The notes: generated from the sequence alone by a model not told the origin. 64,000 nt of DNA from Acephala macrosclerotiorum (GCA_014904845.1 MU119396.1:40235-104234), one strand, 5' to 3'. Counted from the stretch's first letter, positions 22,294-35,867 are shown. Made by a program: numbers and translations.

Positions 22294-25200
22294 TCAAATA
22301 CCAGGCACAGTAAAGTCAGTAAAATTCGGCCAATTCCCCAACTCCGCCGGATCACCCCCAATCCGCACCCACTCCGCATAACTCGGCACCCCATCATCCA
22401 ACACGAACAACATATGCCAGCCTGGCGGACAAACATGTGCATTGGGTGGCACTGTCACCGTACACACATTACCTGAGCAGGAATACGCGGGGAAGATCGT
22501 CCTTTGTCCCATGCTATTGCCGTGTGTGGATGCAACCGAGGCCATGAGGGAGATCTTCATATTCGCAAAATTGCCGGAGGGGAGGGTGATGGTTAGGGTT
22601 GTGGTGCCGCCGTATGCAATGTCTTTGCTTGATATGTTGTAGCTTGGCGGCGTGGCACCACCCAATAAATAAGGCGGCAAGAAAACCTCCACTCTATACT
22701 CCTGTGGAAACCTCACATCTTCCGGATCACTTCCCGAAACCAAAATCCTCCCGTCTTGTAATAGAACGGCTTCGGAGTGGTAGAGACGCATGATGGTGGT
22801 GTTGGCCATGACTGACATGCGGGAGTTGACGGGTTTGGTGGGATCGTAGAGCACGGCGTTGTAGTTTGGTTGGGTGGCCAGACCGAAGCCAGCGCGGCCT
22901 TGTTGGCCGCCGTTCATGATCATATAGGTCCCGTCTGGGAGAGCGCAGATGGAGGAGATTACACGTTTGCTTGGCTAACATCACTTGTTAGTACCAATCT
23001 CGATCTGATATCGAGGGTGGATAGAGTTGGATAGAAGCCGATGAGAGATAAGAAAAAGGGGACTTACCATTCGTTCAATGGTCCAATTCGCACCACTAAC
23101 TTCCGGCTGCAGACTCACGCAATTATCAAGCGCAATCTCAGGCCCCGGAACAGAACCACCACAAATCATGATCGTGAGAGGATCAGAATAAGGAGCATAC
23201 TGCGGCATTAACACCGCCGTCCCCTCGAACGGATACGTCCTCCCTCCCAAAAAATCATTCACCGCCCCTGGAATATTTGGCAGCACCTTCTGCGTCTGCA
23301 AACTAACCTCATCCAAAATCCTCGCTTCATTATAGTACGCCACGAAAATCCCTCCTGTAGGTAAAACCGCAAGATAGGGATAGAGATTGTAAGGATCGGT
23401 GCGATTGAGATAGTCGCAGTAGAGAGTGCCTGAGCCGGGAGGAAGGGGCAGGACTTCGAGAGAGGGGATGGGGGCTCCGTTAGAGCCTTCTTCGCCGCCC
23501 ATGACAAGGATGGAGCCGTTGGCCATGGTCATGGCGGAGGGGTACCAGCGACCGGCTTGGAGGTGCACTTCGTCGACGTTTTCTTGCCAGTCGTTGGTTC
23601 CCCAGGTGCCGGGGCTGCCGTCTGGCCAGTACCTGGTTGAGATCTCGGTCAGTATATTATGGACTTTGATGCCATGGAGAGGGAAACGGGAGATGGGTGA
23701 GGAGAGACTCACAAACGAACGCCATAAGTCGCATCATTCGCCCAACCACCGATATCGATCAATCTCCCCACTTTATCAGGAAGAGTCAAACTTGCAGCAC
23801 AGAACACATCAGTCTTGACATGCATCGGTCTCCAAGCCGCGGTGTAGTTGCTCAACAGACTCAGGTCGAGTTCATAAGCACCTGTCGAATTATTCGCTGG
23901 CTCGGTACCGAACTACTCTCTCATCAGCAGTGCTCTCATCATTCTCAGGTCATCACTTCTCTCACCTTTTCCAAGAAGACAACCTTGCCATTGACACTAG
24001 GTTGAGAAATGAGAGGAATGATTGGACCTATCTTTTCATCAGTATTACTGCCGTCGTGTCGATACGGGGAAAGCAACAAACCTCCAATCAAAAATTGATA
24101 CTCCCCTGCACTAATCCCTGTTTTAAAATCCCAACTCGCAAGCGGAGCTCCAGTCCAAGTATAATATGAGATTCGACTCGGTCCACCACAGAGGTATGTG
24201 TCGTTGCCTGTGCAAGCCATGTTGCAGTCTCCTTCTGCTTGTAGGGTAGCGTTGGCATCGATCACGTTTTGGACATCACCGCAGACTAGGTTATGTTAGC
24301 TGGAGTTGAAAATAGGGGGAAGGGCAGATGAGAGGGTAAAGGGGAAGGGTGACAAACAGCATTGTTCTCCGTACTCCATCCCTCCAGCTCCGTAGCCGAA
24401 GAGTTGACATTGGGAGAGACAGTTGGTAGCTGTGTTGTTGTTCAAGAACTCCAATTGATAAGGGAACGTCCGGGTCACAGCATTGTCACTATCACCCAAA
24501 AGTCAGTCAAAAGGTCCAAAAAAATAAATAAATAAAAAAGGCACAAACGAGCCACGAGGGAGGATCAGAAACAAAGACAGTACTAACAGCAAACACCCCG
24601 AATAATTCCAAGACCCAGGCAAACCTGTTAACTGCGTATGCGGAACCGGCGTAATATTCAAAGTAGTCTCATTCGAATAAATACTCATCCGATCCCCGCC
24701 ACCACACATCTCCGCTGAATCCCCACCACAAGCCGTATTACAATCCGTATCCGCCGTCGCCAAAGCAGCTTCATTGATCATCGAATTACCACAAAAGCAT
24801 TGAGTGTAGTATTCCATGCCTGCGATGGAGTAGCCGAGTGCGACGCAAGCGGCGACGCAGGACTCAACGGTGAGGGTCGCGCTGTCGGGCGACTGGGCGG
24901 AGAGGATACGGCCGTATGCTTCGTCGATCCAGCAGCCTTTGTATGTCCATCCTGTTGGAAGGGAGGTTATTACTGCTGCGGAGGTCGTTGATGTACTGCT
25001 CGTGCTTGTCGCCGAGGCAGTTCCTGAGGTAGAAGTAGTTCCAGTTCCTGAGCCGGAGAGAAAGTACATGTTCAGACGATCCGAGCCTCCACAAGTTTCT
25101 GCTGCGTTGCCGTTGCAGGCCATGGTGCAGCCATCTGAGACCAAGGTGCCATAGTTCTCAATCTTGGTGTCGCAGTAGCATTCTCCTGCGTACTCGAGAC

Positions 25201-26270
25201 CAGCGTAGGTAAATGAAGCGGCTTGGCATGCGGCGAGACAGAGTTCTACTGTCATGGAGGCTCCTGGGATGGAGTAGATTTCTGTGGAGAGAGTACGATC
25301 GCCGACGGTGTCATTGTAGCAGCCCAGAGCTGTCCATCCACTGAGTGTTGCGGTAGCTGAAGCAGAAGCCGATGTTGAAGAGACTGTTGACGAAGTACTG
25401 GTTGCTGAGCTTGAAACTGTAGCGATGGCGTCGTTGTAGTCCCAGAGGCTGAGTCTATCAGGACCACCACAGATCTCTGTAGCGTTGCCATTGCAGGCCA
25501 TGTCACATCCAGCTGAACCGTCAGATGCAGGACCTCCACCATTGGCAAAGGAATTGCCGCAATCTGCATAGTCAACATTTGTTTGTTCTGAGAGGCTGGA
25601 AAGATATCAAATACTTACAGCATTCTCCTGCATATTCCATGCCCGCAAAGACATACCCGAGGCCTTGACATGTTGAGAGACAAAGCTCCACTGTTAAGGC
25701 AGCGGTGCCGCCAGTGGTACCAGGGTTTGTAGTGAGTGTGCGTGCACCAACTTGGTCACTGGCAAGTGTATGTTAGCCTTGAGGCTCGTCTGGTAAGACT
25801 ACTGCTGTACAATGCACATCAAGCTTGATCAATCAATCGAGGAACCATCGCCAAGCCCAAAACTCCCGGCAGGCGGGATCTCGCAGAAACGAGAAGCTGA
25901 AAAGTTTGGATTCCAAAAAGCCCGGCCCATCCTGATGGGCCCTTGATCCATGTGTTTTCATCCCAACGTCATAGAAATAGATTATGGCGAGCGATTTGAA
26001 GCATGCAGAGAAGATTAAAGATAGCAATTGTAGACGCTACTGAAAGAATCGGAGACGTACGTATAGCATCCGACATACGCCCAACCTGCGGCTCTTGGTT
26101 GGACAACAGCTCTAACATCTCTCGCCTTCCCGGCCTCCGCCTGTGGCAACTAGCACTTTCAGTCAGCCAAGACCTCCATATCACATGCTTGAACTCTAAT
26201 TGATTGAAGAGACACTTACAAACGAGAGCAAGACAAGTGCCCAAACGGACTGAACGAGTGTCGAAATCAT
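22294..26270 (-). CDS. Secreted copper radical oxidase with four WSC domains (AA5-type)
   Basis: Ten minus-strand exons (26270-26220, 26140-26061, 25758-25619, 25563-24588, 24488-24358, 24285-24082, 24027-23966, 23912-23713, 23632-23068, 22974-22294) join in frame to 1,029 aa. Residues 1-17 plus the next few form a signal peptide (MISTLVQSVWALVLLSF). Four Cys-rich WSC domains lie at about 35-135, 165-259, 294-387 and 407-505, separated by Ser/Thr-rich linkers; WSC domains bind cell-wall polysaccharide. The C-terminal half is a glyoxal/galactose-oxidase fold with a complete copper radical site: Cys586 (FCAAS) cross-link partner, Tyr645 (RWYPS), Tyr868-His869 (LYHSE) and His954 (STHGNS). Expected activity is oxidation of aldehydes or alcohols to give H2O2 at the wall; the substrate is not inferable. 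The first long intron is about 302 nt; the others are about 44-135 nt. Confidence 0.92.
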
Positions 26271-28146
26271 TCTGAAAAATGATTGCCCTACGAAACCCAA
26301 GAATGATGACCAAGGAGGGAAGCACAAAAGTTTGCAAGTAGAGTAAATAAAAAAAGAACCCCCCACGAAACGCCAACGCGTCGCTCCTGAATGCAAAAAC
26401 GGCCCATTCTCCACCTCACGTGTTAACTCCACTTCCATTCAGCCCAGATGAGCCATATACTGCCACCGCTGCCACCACAAGCATCGGGTCAGCCATTTTG
26501 GGGTGTTCCCAGTCAATAGTCTACTCGAGAAAAACTTCAATTTTGACGCGGATGAAGTTAAACGAGAGCACATAATTTCGTGCAGGGACAGGAACGGCTT
26601 ATCTTGGCCCTGGTTCAGGTACTCGATATGCAGCGATCATGTCACATCTCCTCTGGTCCAAGCGACTAGCTCGGCACGGCTGACATCTGAAAGAGACCAG
26701 ATGAAGACCTAGGTGGGCGCTCCACGCCTTTTCCGAACTCTGCTGCAGGTAGCACACCCTGCAGGCACGTCTCTCGAGGCTAGAACATTGGCGAAGTTGT
26801 CAATGCAGAAGAATATTGACTTGATGCAGGTCGCCGTGGCCCAGCCCGAACCAATGCCACCCACAGCCCGAACCTCTGGACCAGGAGTGTATGTATGCCT
26901 TCTCCCGTACGGGTCAAACTTCGGTTTGGTTGGCCGATTCGAGAGGGGCATGTTCCCAATGTGTCGAATACGACGCTGGGGCTGCAAAATAAAGTATCTC
27001 GCATCGAGGAGGCTGACGGTGAGGGTATCAGATTGGCGGGAAGTCGTTGAAAGGGGTGGGATTGGCAGGAACCAGATGAGTGGGGTAGGGATGGAATAGA
27101 ATATTGGCATTCTGTGATCAAATGGGGTTACTTGCAGCCTTGGCATACAGTAACGTTGAAATTCGAAGAGGGGAATGGTAAGAAATCGTACAGGGGACGT
27201 CAATTTAAGAATAAGATTGGTCCGCTAGATAAGCATATCTTAAGCTCAACTTAGTAGCCGCGCACGTCCCGATTAGTCCTTCCTCCGCGTTACCCAACCA
27301 CTCACCGAAGATGCCCGGCTCGAGCTCCCCGGAAGGTTTAAAGGCCTCGAAAAGGAAGTTGGTTCACAAGGATGTGAATATATTCTTACGCGTCGTTCAG
27401 CCACATTTTTTCATATGGGGGTATTGTCCGTGCTGGCGTTCGTTAGCGCCGCCGTTGTCCCGCATCGTGTTCAGAGCTCGTCATTTTTGTCTTGCTTTGA
27501 AACGAAACGTCTTGATTCAGTTGGCGGCTGGCGGAATGGCGGCGCGGGTGGAACCGCGCTGAAGCGCCTCACTCATCCGATCCGATAAGAAAACGAGACG
27601 CCTCCGTCTTACTTTCGCCGCAAAAACAAACTCTTTTCATCCGATCCCGATGACCACAATTAATTGTGGGACCGAGTATGGGGACGGTTTGGCCTGTCTC
27701 GATTAACTCTCGTATCCACGAACCTGCAGCAAAATAGCCAAGTAGCAGAGCGATGAGCCTGCAGTGTTTTTACAGTCAGAAGCTTAGCGAAGTGTGGGTG
27801 AGGGGTGTGCCTGTCAGCATGCACCCGAGGTTGCACTTGCCCCTGTGCAGCGTACCATTGATGTTGGCAATGCAAGTGCAGGGTTGGTCGGAGTACACCC
27901 ATGATTGCATCATAAAACTTTCGACTTTTTTGAGAGAAAGAAACAGAAGGGAAATTAGGTGTATGTGAGTGCGCGTCATATTATTTCCAAAGAAGTGGTT
28001 ACAAGTGCCCCATTCCAAACACGCCTGCTTTCCTGTCCAATCTAGATGTACCGCTATTGAGAATTCAAAGATAGGAAATAAAAGCCCTCAAGTATCAGCA
28101 TACAATTTCATCCGCCGCGTCAGCTCCCCCTTTCTTGACCTTGACC
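26271..28146. other. Intergenic between two minus-strand genes
   Basis: This is the promoter side of the WSC-oxidase gene and the 3' flank of GH16. Overlapping ORFs on both strands at 26,709-27,203 lack any motif and mirror each other, so they are not called. No repeats or RNA genes were recognised. Confidence 0.45.
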
Positions 28147-30032
28147 TCAAGAAGGAGAGCCACAAGCGCCTTGACTCCACATCTTAGCACTCTTGACATT
28201 CAACCCCCTCGTCGACCCATTCCCCCACGTCGGATACCAGATCCCGCTCGCGTTCCAAAATTCCCTCGGAGCAGAAAGTGATTTATCTCCCCAGGGTTTA
28301 TTGTCGGTTTGGTCCCTGAATCACACCCAAATTAGCATGCCATTAATTGAGCTTGGGTCCTGATCTCCTGATCGACAGTCTTTTTTGGGAATCGGTCGGA
28401 GAGAGTGTCTGAGGCTTACGGGAAAAATCCATTAGTTCCTCCCACTGCGACGTTGAGGATGAGGTAGAAAGGTTGGTCGAAAGGAGTATTAGTCGCTCCG
28501 GTCTGGGACCAAGGATCGTGCAGAGCGGAGTTGTTGACGATGTCTTGGCCGAATTTTCCGCGGTCCCACATGTTTCCGCTGCCGTCATCGAAGGAGACGA
28601 AGAATACTTGCTGTAGGAAAAGCACGTCAGCTCTGAATCAGAATTGGGAAGAGGATGGGGAAGGAATGAAAGGGGGCAATTACGAGAAGGCGGGAATTGA
28701 TGTAGGTGAAGATATATTTTTCGCTCCATTCTAGGCCATAGGTGTAGTATTGGTCGCTGTAGTCGGTTCGGCGGACGTTATGCTTGCCGTCTGTTCGCCA
28801 GAATGCGTCGACTGATGCGATGGGTCCCCAATGCATTGCGGAGATCAGACTGTCGCGTCCTCCAACGGCAGCGTACGTGTCTCCTTGGTTACCTCTAGAT
28901 TCTGCAAGATCTATCTCTCCGCTTGCCGGCCAGTCTCCATAGACAGAGTCTTCTGGCATCATCCTGCTCAAATCAGTTCAATAGCCCAAGATTTTGAATG
29001 GCATCTTCTTACCAGATTGCAGGCCACAGCCAGTCTCCTCTTGGCATTTTGGCAACCTGCTTAAAGTCAATTCGAGCTCTCTAACGCAATGTAATATCCG
29101 AATAGTTCTCTTTCACTTGTTGTAAGACAAACTCAATGAAAAATTCTCACCACTTCGACTCTCCCATATTTAATAGTCTTCTTTCCCTTCGTCGTCAATC
29201 GCGCACTGCGGACAGGATTGATGATATCCCCAGAAGTCTTATTGCTGTAAATAGAACAAGAAGTATACACATCGCTGGAGGTACACACTCCCATCGTGGT
29301 CAAATTCAGGGTGTAGCCATCGAGGATTTGGGCGGGTGTGATGTCGGTGTCATCGATTGTCAATGTTGGGATTATGTGGAGGCCTTCTGCGTCGGTGTAA
29401 GCGTTCCTTGGGTCACTGGTAGTCCATTCGAAAGATCCTGTGCTAATTTGAAGTTAGTTTGGAGTCTCAATGATGATCGGGCGTCAGATGACATACCCAA
29501 AGCCGCCTCTTTGAATTTCATAGCCCCAAATATCTGGGTCGATCTTCTCGAAGTTGTCCTCAAACACAAGACAGTACTGAGGATGTCAGTAAATGGCCAC
29601 TAGATGAGCAAGATAAACTTGTACCTCAAAATTCGAGACTTTTGAGTACGAGAAGTAGCACATGAGCGCTCCGAGAGCGAATCCCAGAAAAATGCTGGTC
29701 CAGAAGATGACCGAATCCCAAGCACGGCCTGAAAGCCTCTTTCCTTTCCCTCTTTTTTTCCAATCCTCTATCCATGGCTTCTCATATCTCCAGTCTTGTC
29801 AGTGGGTATCGGAATCTTGTTAATGATGAGACTCACTCTCCGATCAAGCGGGCGCTCTTGAAACGACGTTGACGAGGTGCGGATACGTCTGATTTCCAGT
29901 CAGAAAAACACTTAAGGAATGAAGCATTACTTCTGAAGGTATCTTACTCGAGATCGATGATTCTCGTCCAGGCGTCGAGGCAATCTCCTCTTGAGGTGTC
30001 TCAGTGGCCAAGAGCGAGCTTCTGTATGACAT
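28147..30032 (-). CDS. GH16 family glucanase/transglycosylase, type II membrane protein
   Basis: Nine minus-strand exons (30032-29948, 29888-29837, 29787-29625, 29576-29497, 29442-29151, 29056-29013, 28963-28684, 28610-28420, 28315-28147) close in frame to 451 aa. A basic cytosolic N-terminus of about 69 residues is followed by one membrane helix at about 70-92 (SVIFWTSIFLGFALGAL) and no cleavable signal, giving a type II anchor. The lumenal or extracellular part is a GH16 jelly roll. The catalytic ExDxxE motif lies at 255-260 (GEIDLAE; Glu255 nucleophile, Glu260 acid/base) inside WPASGEIDLAESRGN. Family members cut or rearrange beta-1,3(4)-glucans of the wall. The C-terminal WNASGIWYPTWGN region is typical of the fungal GNBP-like subgroup. 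The gene is divergent from the GT2 gene at 32,035. No defects were seen. Confidence 0.92.
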
Positions 30033-32034
30033 TCTGAAGACTCTGAATTGTCGAAATCGATTCTCCTTCAACTCTTGAAATTACAAGAAACAGGCGGGGC
30101 GATCGAGAACGCGATTGCATCAATCGACGTCACCCTGTACTTACTTGGCTTCAACTATGAGCAACTTCACCCATACGAAAGACGAGATAACGAACATTAA
30201 TTACTGATAAGAAAATTCCCATACTTCCTGGAATACAAATCCATTGCAGCTTGCGCTGCAGCAATATTGCGCCACAGTCTGCAATACCCTTGGCGATGCA
30301 TTCTCCCCTGAGGGTCAGGATAAAAGGGAAGCAAGGGCCCCTGTCAGATGTCCCTGCTCCTCCCAGATTTTGACCATCAACGGAACCAAGGAATTTAATG
30401 CCCCTCAGGGCCTCTTAGCCTGACTGAGGTGAGCTGACGGCTTCACAGCACTCTACCAGGGAGTATCTCCGTTGTTATTGCGGCAGAAAATCTAGACTTT
30501 AAAGATCGATCGGGAGGTAACTCTATGTTGCATGTCTGACTCCGCACTTTCAAGGGGACTTTTCGTCCAAAGGGAGACCGAGCGCCGTCTGACTGCAGCT
30601 AAGGGATGGGCGAAATAGCAAGATAAGGTGCATAAGATCGCAATGGGAAAGGCGATGTACTCGACCGCCGGAGTGCTGACGATTCGCTGACGATTCCTCG
30701 TGAAAACTAGATGAAAGTTCTGAGGCGTATCAGCCCCACTGCCTTTGAGCCGTGGCACTTTCAATGAGTGGGGTGAGAGGATACTGCGAGATATTCGAAT
30801 CGGTCGTGTTGGCGGGATTGTTTGTTGCACGGTCAACAGTTCATGAGTTCCCGCAACGTTTGTTGGCGGTCAGAGAAGGCAGTGGCGGGGGTCGGATGTG
30901 GTCCGTGCACCATCCGATTTAGGGCAAGACTAACGGGTTCTAGCTCCAAATCAAGCGCGCGGAGAATTTATAACCACAAACCCAAGTGAGGTCTCGTTTA
31001 CTTTACCCTCCTCTCTCACTCCCCTGCGAAACCACAACGTCCCTCGCTCCGACGTTCCGGCCGAGCAGAGCCCAGAACGAAGGGGAAAAGTTATCTCCAC
31101 GTTGTCTTGGCATGACAAGGTTATCTGTAACATGAATTCGCCCAATGGGTCGAATTGACTCGATCGAGAGCAGAGCGGCAAGGCCAAGCAAAGCTTCCCA
31201 GTGACAAGCCAAAAGCCAAAAGCACTGCATCTCGGCGTCCTGAGGTAGAGATTCAGGCCGTATTCTTCTGCAGTTTCATTTCCAATTTCCTTATCTCACT
31301 TGATATACGCGCATTGGCGTCGAGGGCCAGCGCTTTCGAGACGTGCCGAGGCCGCCAGCGAGTCTGTGGTGTGGATCTAATGGATGTACGTCCGTATGTA
31401 CGGAGGGGTGCTTGGTGCAAGCTCTGGTTGAAGACCCTGCAGTGAGGTGAAAAGGGCTGCAGCCTGTGTTTCGCATTCGCCGACCAGATCACCAGTAATT
31501 AGGTCTATTCTTATCCACCAGCCTCCAGACAACCCAGAACTTGGGCTAGACCTAACATCCGATTGCCTAATCGGAGTTACCTGCATCTGAAAGTAGCAGG
31601 GGAGTTAGAGGTAGCTCACTACTTGCCTGCACGGCCCTGGTCCCCTTGAAGTTCACCCACGCCACGAATACGATCGTAGCCCTGGAGATGTGTCTATCTC
31701 TGCAAGAATACTCCGCACAACGTGCCGATGGGCTCGAGCCTGGCCATGGATATCCCGCTCTTCTCGATACGTCGTTCAGCTACGCCATGCGTGCCAGGTG
31801 TTCCCGATTATGGGCTACCTCCCAACGTATCCGTCTGAGCTGGCACGGCCGATATTTGGAACCCGGCAGACTTTCCAGCCTCTTCTCCAAAACGTCGTAA
31901 TTTGTTTTTGTTGTGGATTAATTGCTTCGAAGTCTTTGGGGCTCTGGTTGAATATGATCCTCGTGGTTTCTGAGCGGAAATCTTGAACGTTCGAACATTG
32001 TACTTGCAGGTTTCTTGTCTGTGGTTGAGGGATC
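30033..32034. other. Divergent intergenic region between GH16 and GT2 genes
   Basis: A 2-kb region likely to hold the promoters of both flanking cell-wall genes. Short ORFs (for example 30,492-30,836 minus) have no motif. No repeat or RNA gene was seen. Confidence 0.5.
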
Positions 32035-35000
32035 ATGGCCTCCGGCTCTCCAGCATCCACGGTTGGGGGTGAGATGTCCACGATGGCACTCCCTCCACCA
32101 CCCATGATGGATAGGCCAACAAGCATCCTTAGTACAGGATCGGCAGGGAGTCATGACAGACATCTGTTGGTATGTCGTCATTGTTTCCAACGACATTCAA
32201 CGCAATTGAATTGCAACATACTGATGTTTCCCCTGACAACAGGTTGCCAAATACCTCTACCGTCGGTGTGCCGCAGCAAAATGGCTTCAGCCATCAGAGG
32301 ACGAGGATGGAATGCTCGACGAGTCTTCGTGGATTGGAGTTGCAGTCCGGCTTCCAGATGGCAACTTTTCGACCGAGCCTCCAACCACAGACCATGATTT
32401 ATACAAAGTGCTGCAATCGCTCAATTGCAAATGTGCGTTCACGATGTCATCCGAGATAACATCAGCGCTCCTCGACCAAATTGGCCCTTTCCAGACAGAG
32501 CTAAACGTGGCACCGAGAGGGGTAAAGATCAATATTGTTCAGTCGCTTCGCCATCTCGCATCCGGGAAACCCGTCGTTACCAGGAAATCCTATGTATGCG
32601 TATTGCGCGAGGAAAGGATGGTGTTGGTGTGGAATGATTCGGTGGAGGGCATCTTGACCCACGGTGCAGACATCGAGGCTATCCTCGTTGGTATCGTAAG
32701 TACCTCAAGGAAATGGTTACGATTGCATCTGACTGAATTGTTGTCAGATCTGGGGATCTCACATTGGAACGATGACAGCAACATCGCCCTATCACTCATA
32801 TTCCCCACCAGTCGCGCAAACCCCAGGTGGAAACTCAGCTATCAGTTCCGATCCGGAATTGAATGAGAAGATGGGTATCATCGCAGCTGCAATTGAGCGT
32901 GAAGAAAACAAAGACGCGCACTTTGACGTTGAAAAGGAAGGCGCCGAAGCTCCCGAACGCCCATTTTTGCTTCTTCACGCCGCTGTTGTCGGTGTAGCGA
33001 TGACCCTCGTCGTATTCGTCGAAATGCTCTGTATCGCAAAGGTAACGATGAAAACACCAAAATGTTGATGAAAATGCTAACTCTCCAAAGCTTATCGAAG
33101 AATATCGATGGGATAAAGGAATGCTAAGATTTGCATTGGTGAGGCTCCTTATAAATATTCTCAGCTGAGAAGTTGGAGTGGGCTGCTGACAACGTTTACA
33201 GGTGGCTGTGGTGCCGATCTTCGCGATGTTCTCATTGGTGAGTCTCAACTCCCTCACACCACTCGAAAAGTGGAGCTAAGTCAAGATCTAGTTCTTCATG
33301 GTCGTGATCGCCGGCAGTCTCTTCCAATTGTTTGGCCCGTTGACTTATGTTCGTGGCAACTCAAGATTTTATTCGGGTACGCGACAATCGGGACGTTTCT
33401 TGTAACTCGCTAATTCTTTTTATAGCCAAACCTCCCAAGAGAGGTCGGTACCCGAATCTGGAGCTACCCCACATCACGATCCAGATGCCAGTGTATAAAG
33501 AAGGTCTCAAAGGGTAAGTGAGAGCCTGTTAAAGCCACTGAACTACGCTCACTTCCTGATTCAGTGTCATCATACCAACCGTTGAGAGTTTGTTGAAAGC
33601 CATCAAACACTACGAAGCTCAAGGAGGTTCAGCATCCATCTATGTAAACGAAGATGGTATGCAAGTCGTCACCCCGGACTTGTTCGAGTAAGTTCATTTC
33701 AACTTTGACTTCTCCCGCTCCTGACGAAGATTTTAGGGCACGCAAAACTTTCTACGAGTTGCACAATATCGGCTACTGCTCCCGACCAGCACACACCTAC
33801 AAGAAAAAGAAGTGGTGGCAGCGATCTAAGACTCACCCCGAGAACCGAGACGGTTTCATCCGGCGAGGTCAATTCAAGAAAGCATCCAACATGAACTACT
33901 GCCTCGACTTCTCCATTCGAGTTGAGGATGAGCTCCTGCGTCTTATTTCGGTGCTTTGCAATGAGACTGGCCGATCTGATGATGAGCTCTCTGCTGATGA
34001 GGAGAACACCCTCTACCAAAAGGCTCTGCAGACCATCATTGATGAGGATGGTGGGAAGACGATTGCTGGTGGCAATGTGCGAATCGGAGAGATTATTTTG
34101 ATCATTGATAGTGACACTCGAGTGGTATGTCCTTGCCTAGGATTGTTGTTGATGTGTTGCTGATCATTGCAGCCCGAAGATTGCTTACTCCTTGGTGCTT
34201 TGGAGATGCATGAAAGTCCAGAGGTTGCAATCTTGCAACATGCCTCTGGTGTCATGCAAGTTGCCCACAACGTCTTCGAGAACGGGAGTAAGTCCACTTC
34301 GCGAGCTTTGCAGGATTTTTGCTTACCAGGAAAAGTTACTTACTTCACGAACCTCATTTATGTCTCAATTCAATTCGCCGTTGGCAATGGAGACTGTGCT
34401 CCGGTATGTCTTCCTTGCCTGAAGAATGGTTCTCGCTGACTAGGTGGTAGTTCGTCGGACACAATGCCTTCCTGCGATGGAAAGCAATTCAAAGCGTTTC
34501 TTATCAAAGAGATGGAAAAACAATTTTCTGGTCAGATGGTAAGTAACAAGTCAACCCCCATATCAACGCATTTTGCTAACTTTGTCTTAGATCATGGTAT
34601 GTTCCAGGGGAATGCCTCCGATTTGCATTCAAGCTAATGAAATGTAGTATCCGAGGATTTCGACATGTCCCTTCGGCTTCAAATGAATAACTTCATCGTC
34701 CGGCTCGCAACATACCACGAAGGAGGCTTCAAAGAAGGTGTCTCTCTAACAGTCTATGACGAGCTCGCTCGATGGGAGAAGTATGCCTACGGATGTAACG
34801 AACTAGTCTTCAACCCACTTTACAAGTGGTGGAAAGGTCCATTCACGCGTCTTTTCTGGAGATTCTTGTTCAGCAACATCAAGATGACTTCGAAGATCAC
34901 TATTATTGCTTACATTGGAACTTGTGAGCACCCTTCATCTTCCTCCCGGGGCTGCAAATGGAAATGTGCTAACGAAGTTTCCTAGACTACGCCATTGCAT

Positions 35001-35867
35001 GTGCTGTCCCTCTAGCGCTTGCCAATTACCTCATGGTGGGCTGGTACAACGACAATATCGATCAATTCTACCTCACATCCTGGAAGATTTTTGTTGGAAT
35101 GGCGGTGATCTTCAATGTCCTAGTACGTTTCACCACCATGTTCTACCCCTCTACCCCTCTCACAACATGCTTTTCTCTACCCCATATCCCATCCCCTCTT
35201 ACCTTCATCTCAACCCGCTATCTAATACTTTCCCTCCACAGTCACCCCTAGCATTCGCCATGCTCCGCCATCGTCTTGGCCAAAAAGTATTCTTCTGGTC
35301 CGTAATCGAAACCATAAAATGGACACCTATGTTCGTCCTATTTTTCGGTGGCATCTCTCTCCATCTCACCACCGCCATCCTGTGCCATTTTTTGAGTATA
35401 AATATGGAGTGGACGGCTACGGCGAAGGAGATTGAGGCTAGTGGGTTTAGGATTGGGTTGGATAAGATTTTTAAGGATTTTAAGTATATGTATTTGGTTA
35501 TTATTCCAGTTATTGGTGGTGAGTGATGGGTCTTTTCCTCGTCCTCTTTTCCTCTATGGTGATGAAAGAGTCAAGGAAAGAACTCCTATTGAAGCGATAA
35601 TGATGCTGATGCGGCGACAGGAATGATTTACCTGGGTACATATGCGCCGAGAGGATGGCAGATTACGGACTTCACGGCGATCGTGCCGCTTGCTAATCAG
35701 ATTGGATGTCATGCTTTGCTTCCGGTACGTCTACTGTTCCCGTTTCTCCTCCTCTTTCCCAATCCCCCTCTTCCCTTACCCCGGACCCCACCTTTCATCT
35801 TTTGCATCCTCCCTCAAACTAGAATACCCACTGACAACCCCCGCAGTTCGCACTAGGCCTCGTCTAA
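32035..35867 (+). CDS. GT2-family membrane glycosyltransferase, 18 exons
   Basis: Exons 32035-32169, 32243-32695, 32748-33041, 33091-33138, 33202-33237, 33292-33376, 33426-33513, 33565-33687, 33737-34124, 34173-34287, 34336-34403, 34451-34538, 34591-34596, 34648-34923, 34986-35122, 35242-35518, 35621-35724 and 35847-35867 give 913 aa, all in frame. After an N-terminal cytosolic domain, two membrane helices (about 268-294 and 307-342) precede the GT2 core. Core motifs: PHITIQMPVYKEG (about 366), IIDSDTRV with the metal-binding DSD (545-547), VSEDFD with the catalytic ED (645-646), and ELARWEKYAYG (RW at 684-685), corresponding to the Q/RxxRW box of processive synthases. Four or five further helices follow. 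It should polymerise a polysaccharide across the plasma membrane from a nucleotide sugar; the product is unknown. Exon 13 is only 6 nt. Confidence 0.9.

Noticed and set aside
26709..27203. Long overlapping ORFs on both strands
   Set aside because: They mirror each other in frame, show no motif or splice partner, and lie in a promoter region.
30492..30836. 114-codon minus-strand ORF in the GH16/GT2 intergenic region
   Set aside because: No domain character; Arg/Ser-rich composition typical of a chance frame.
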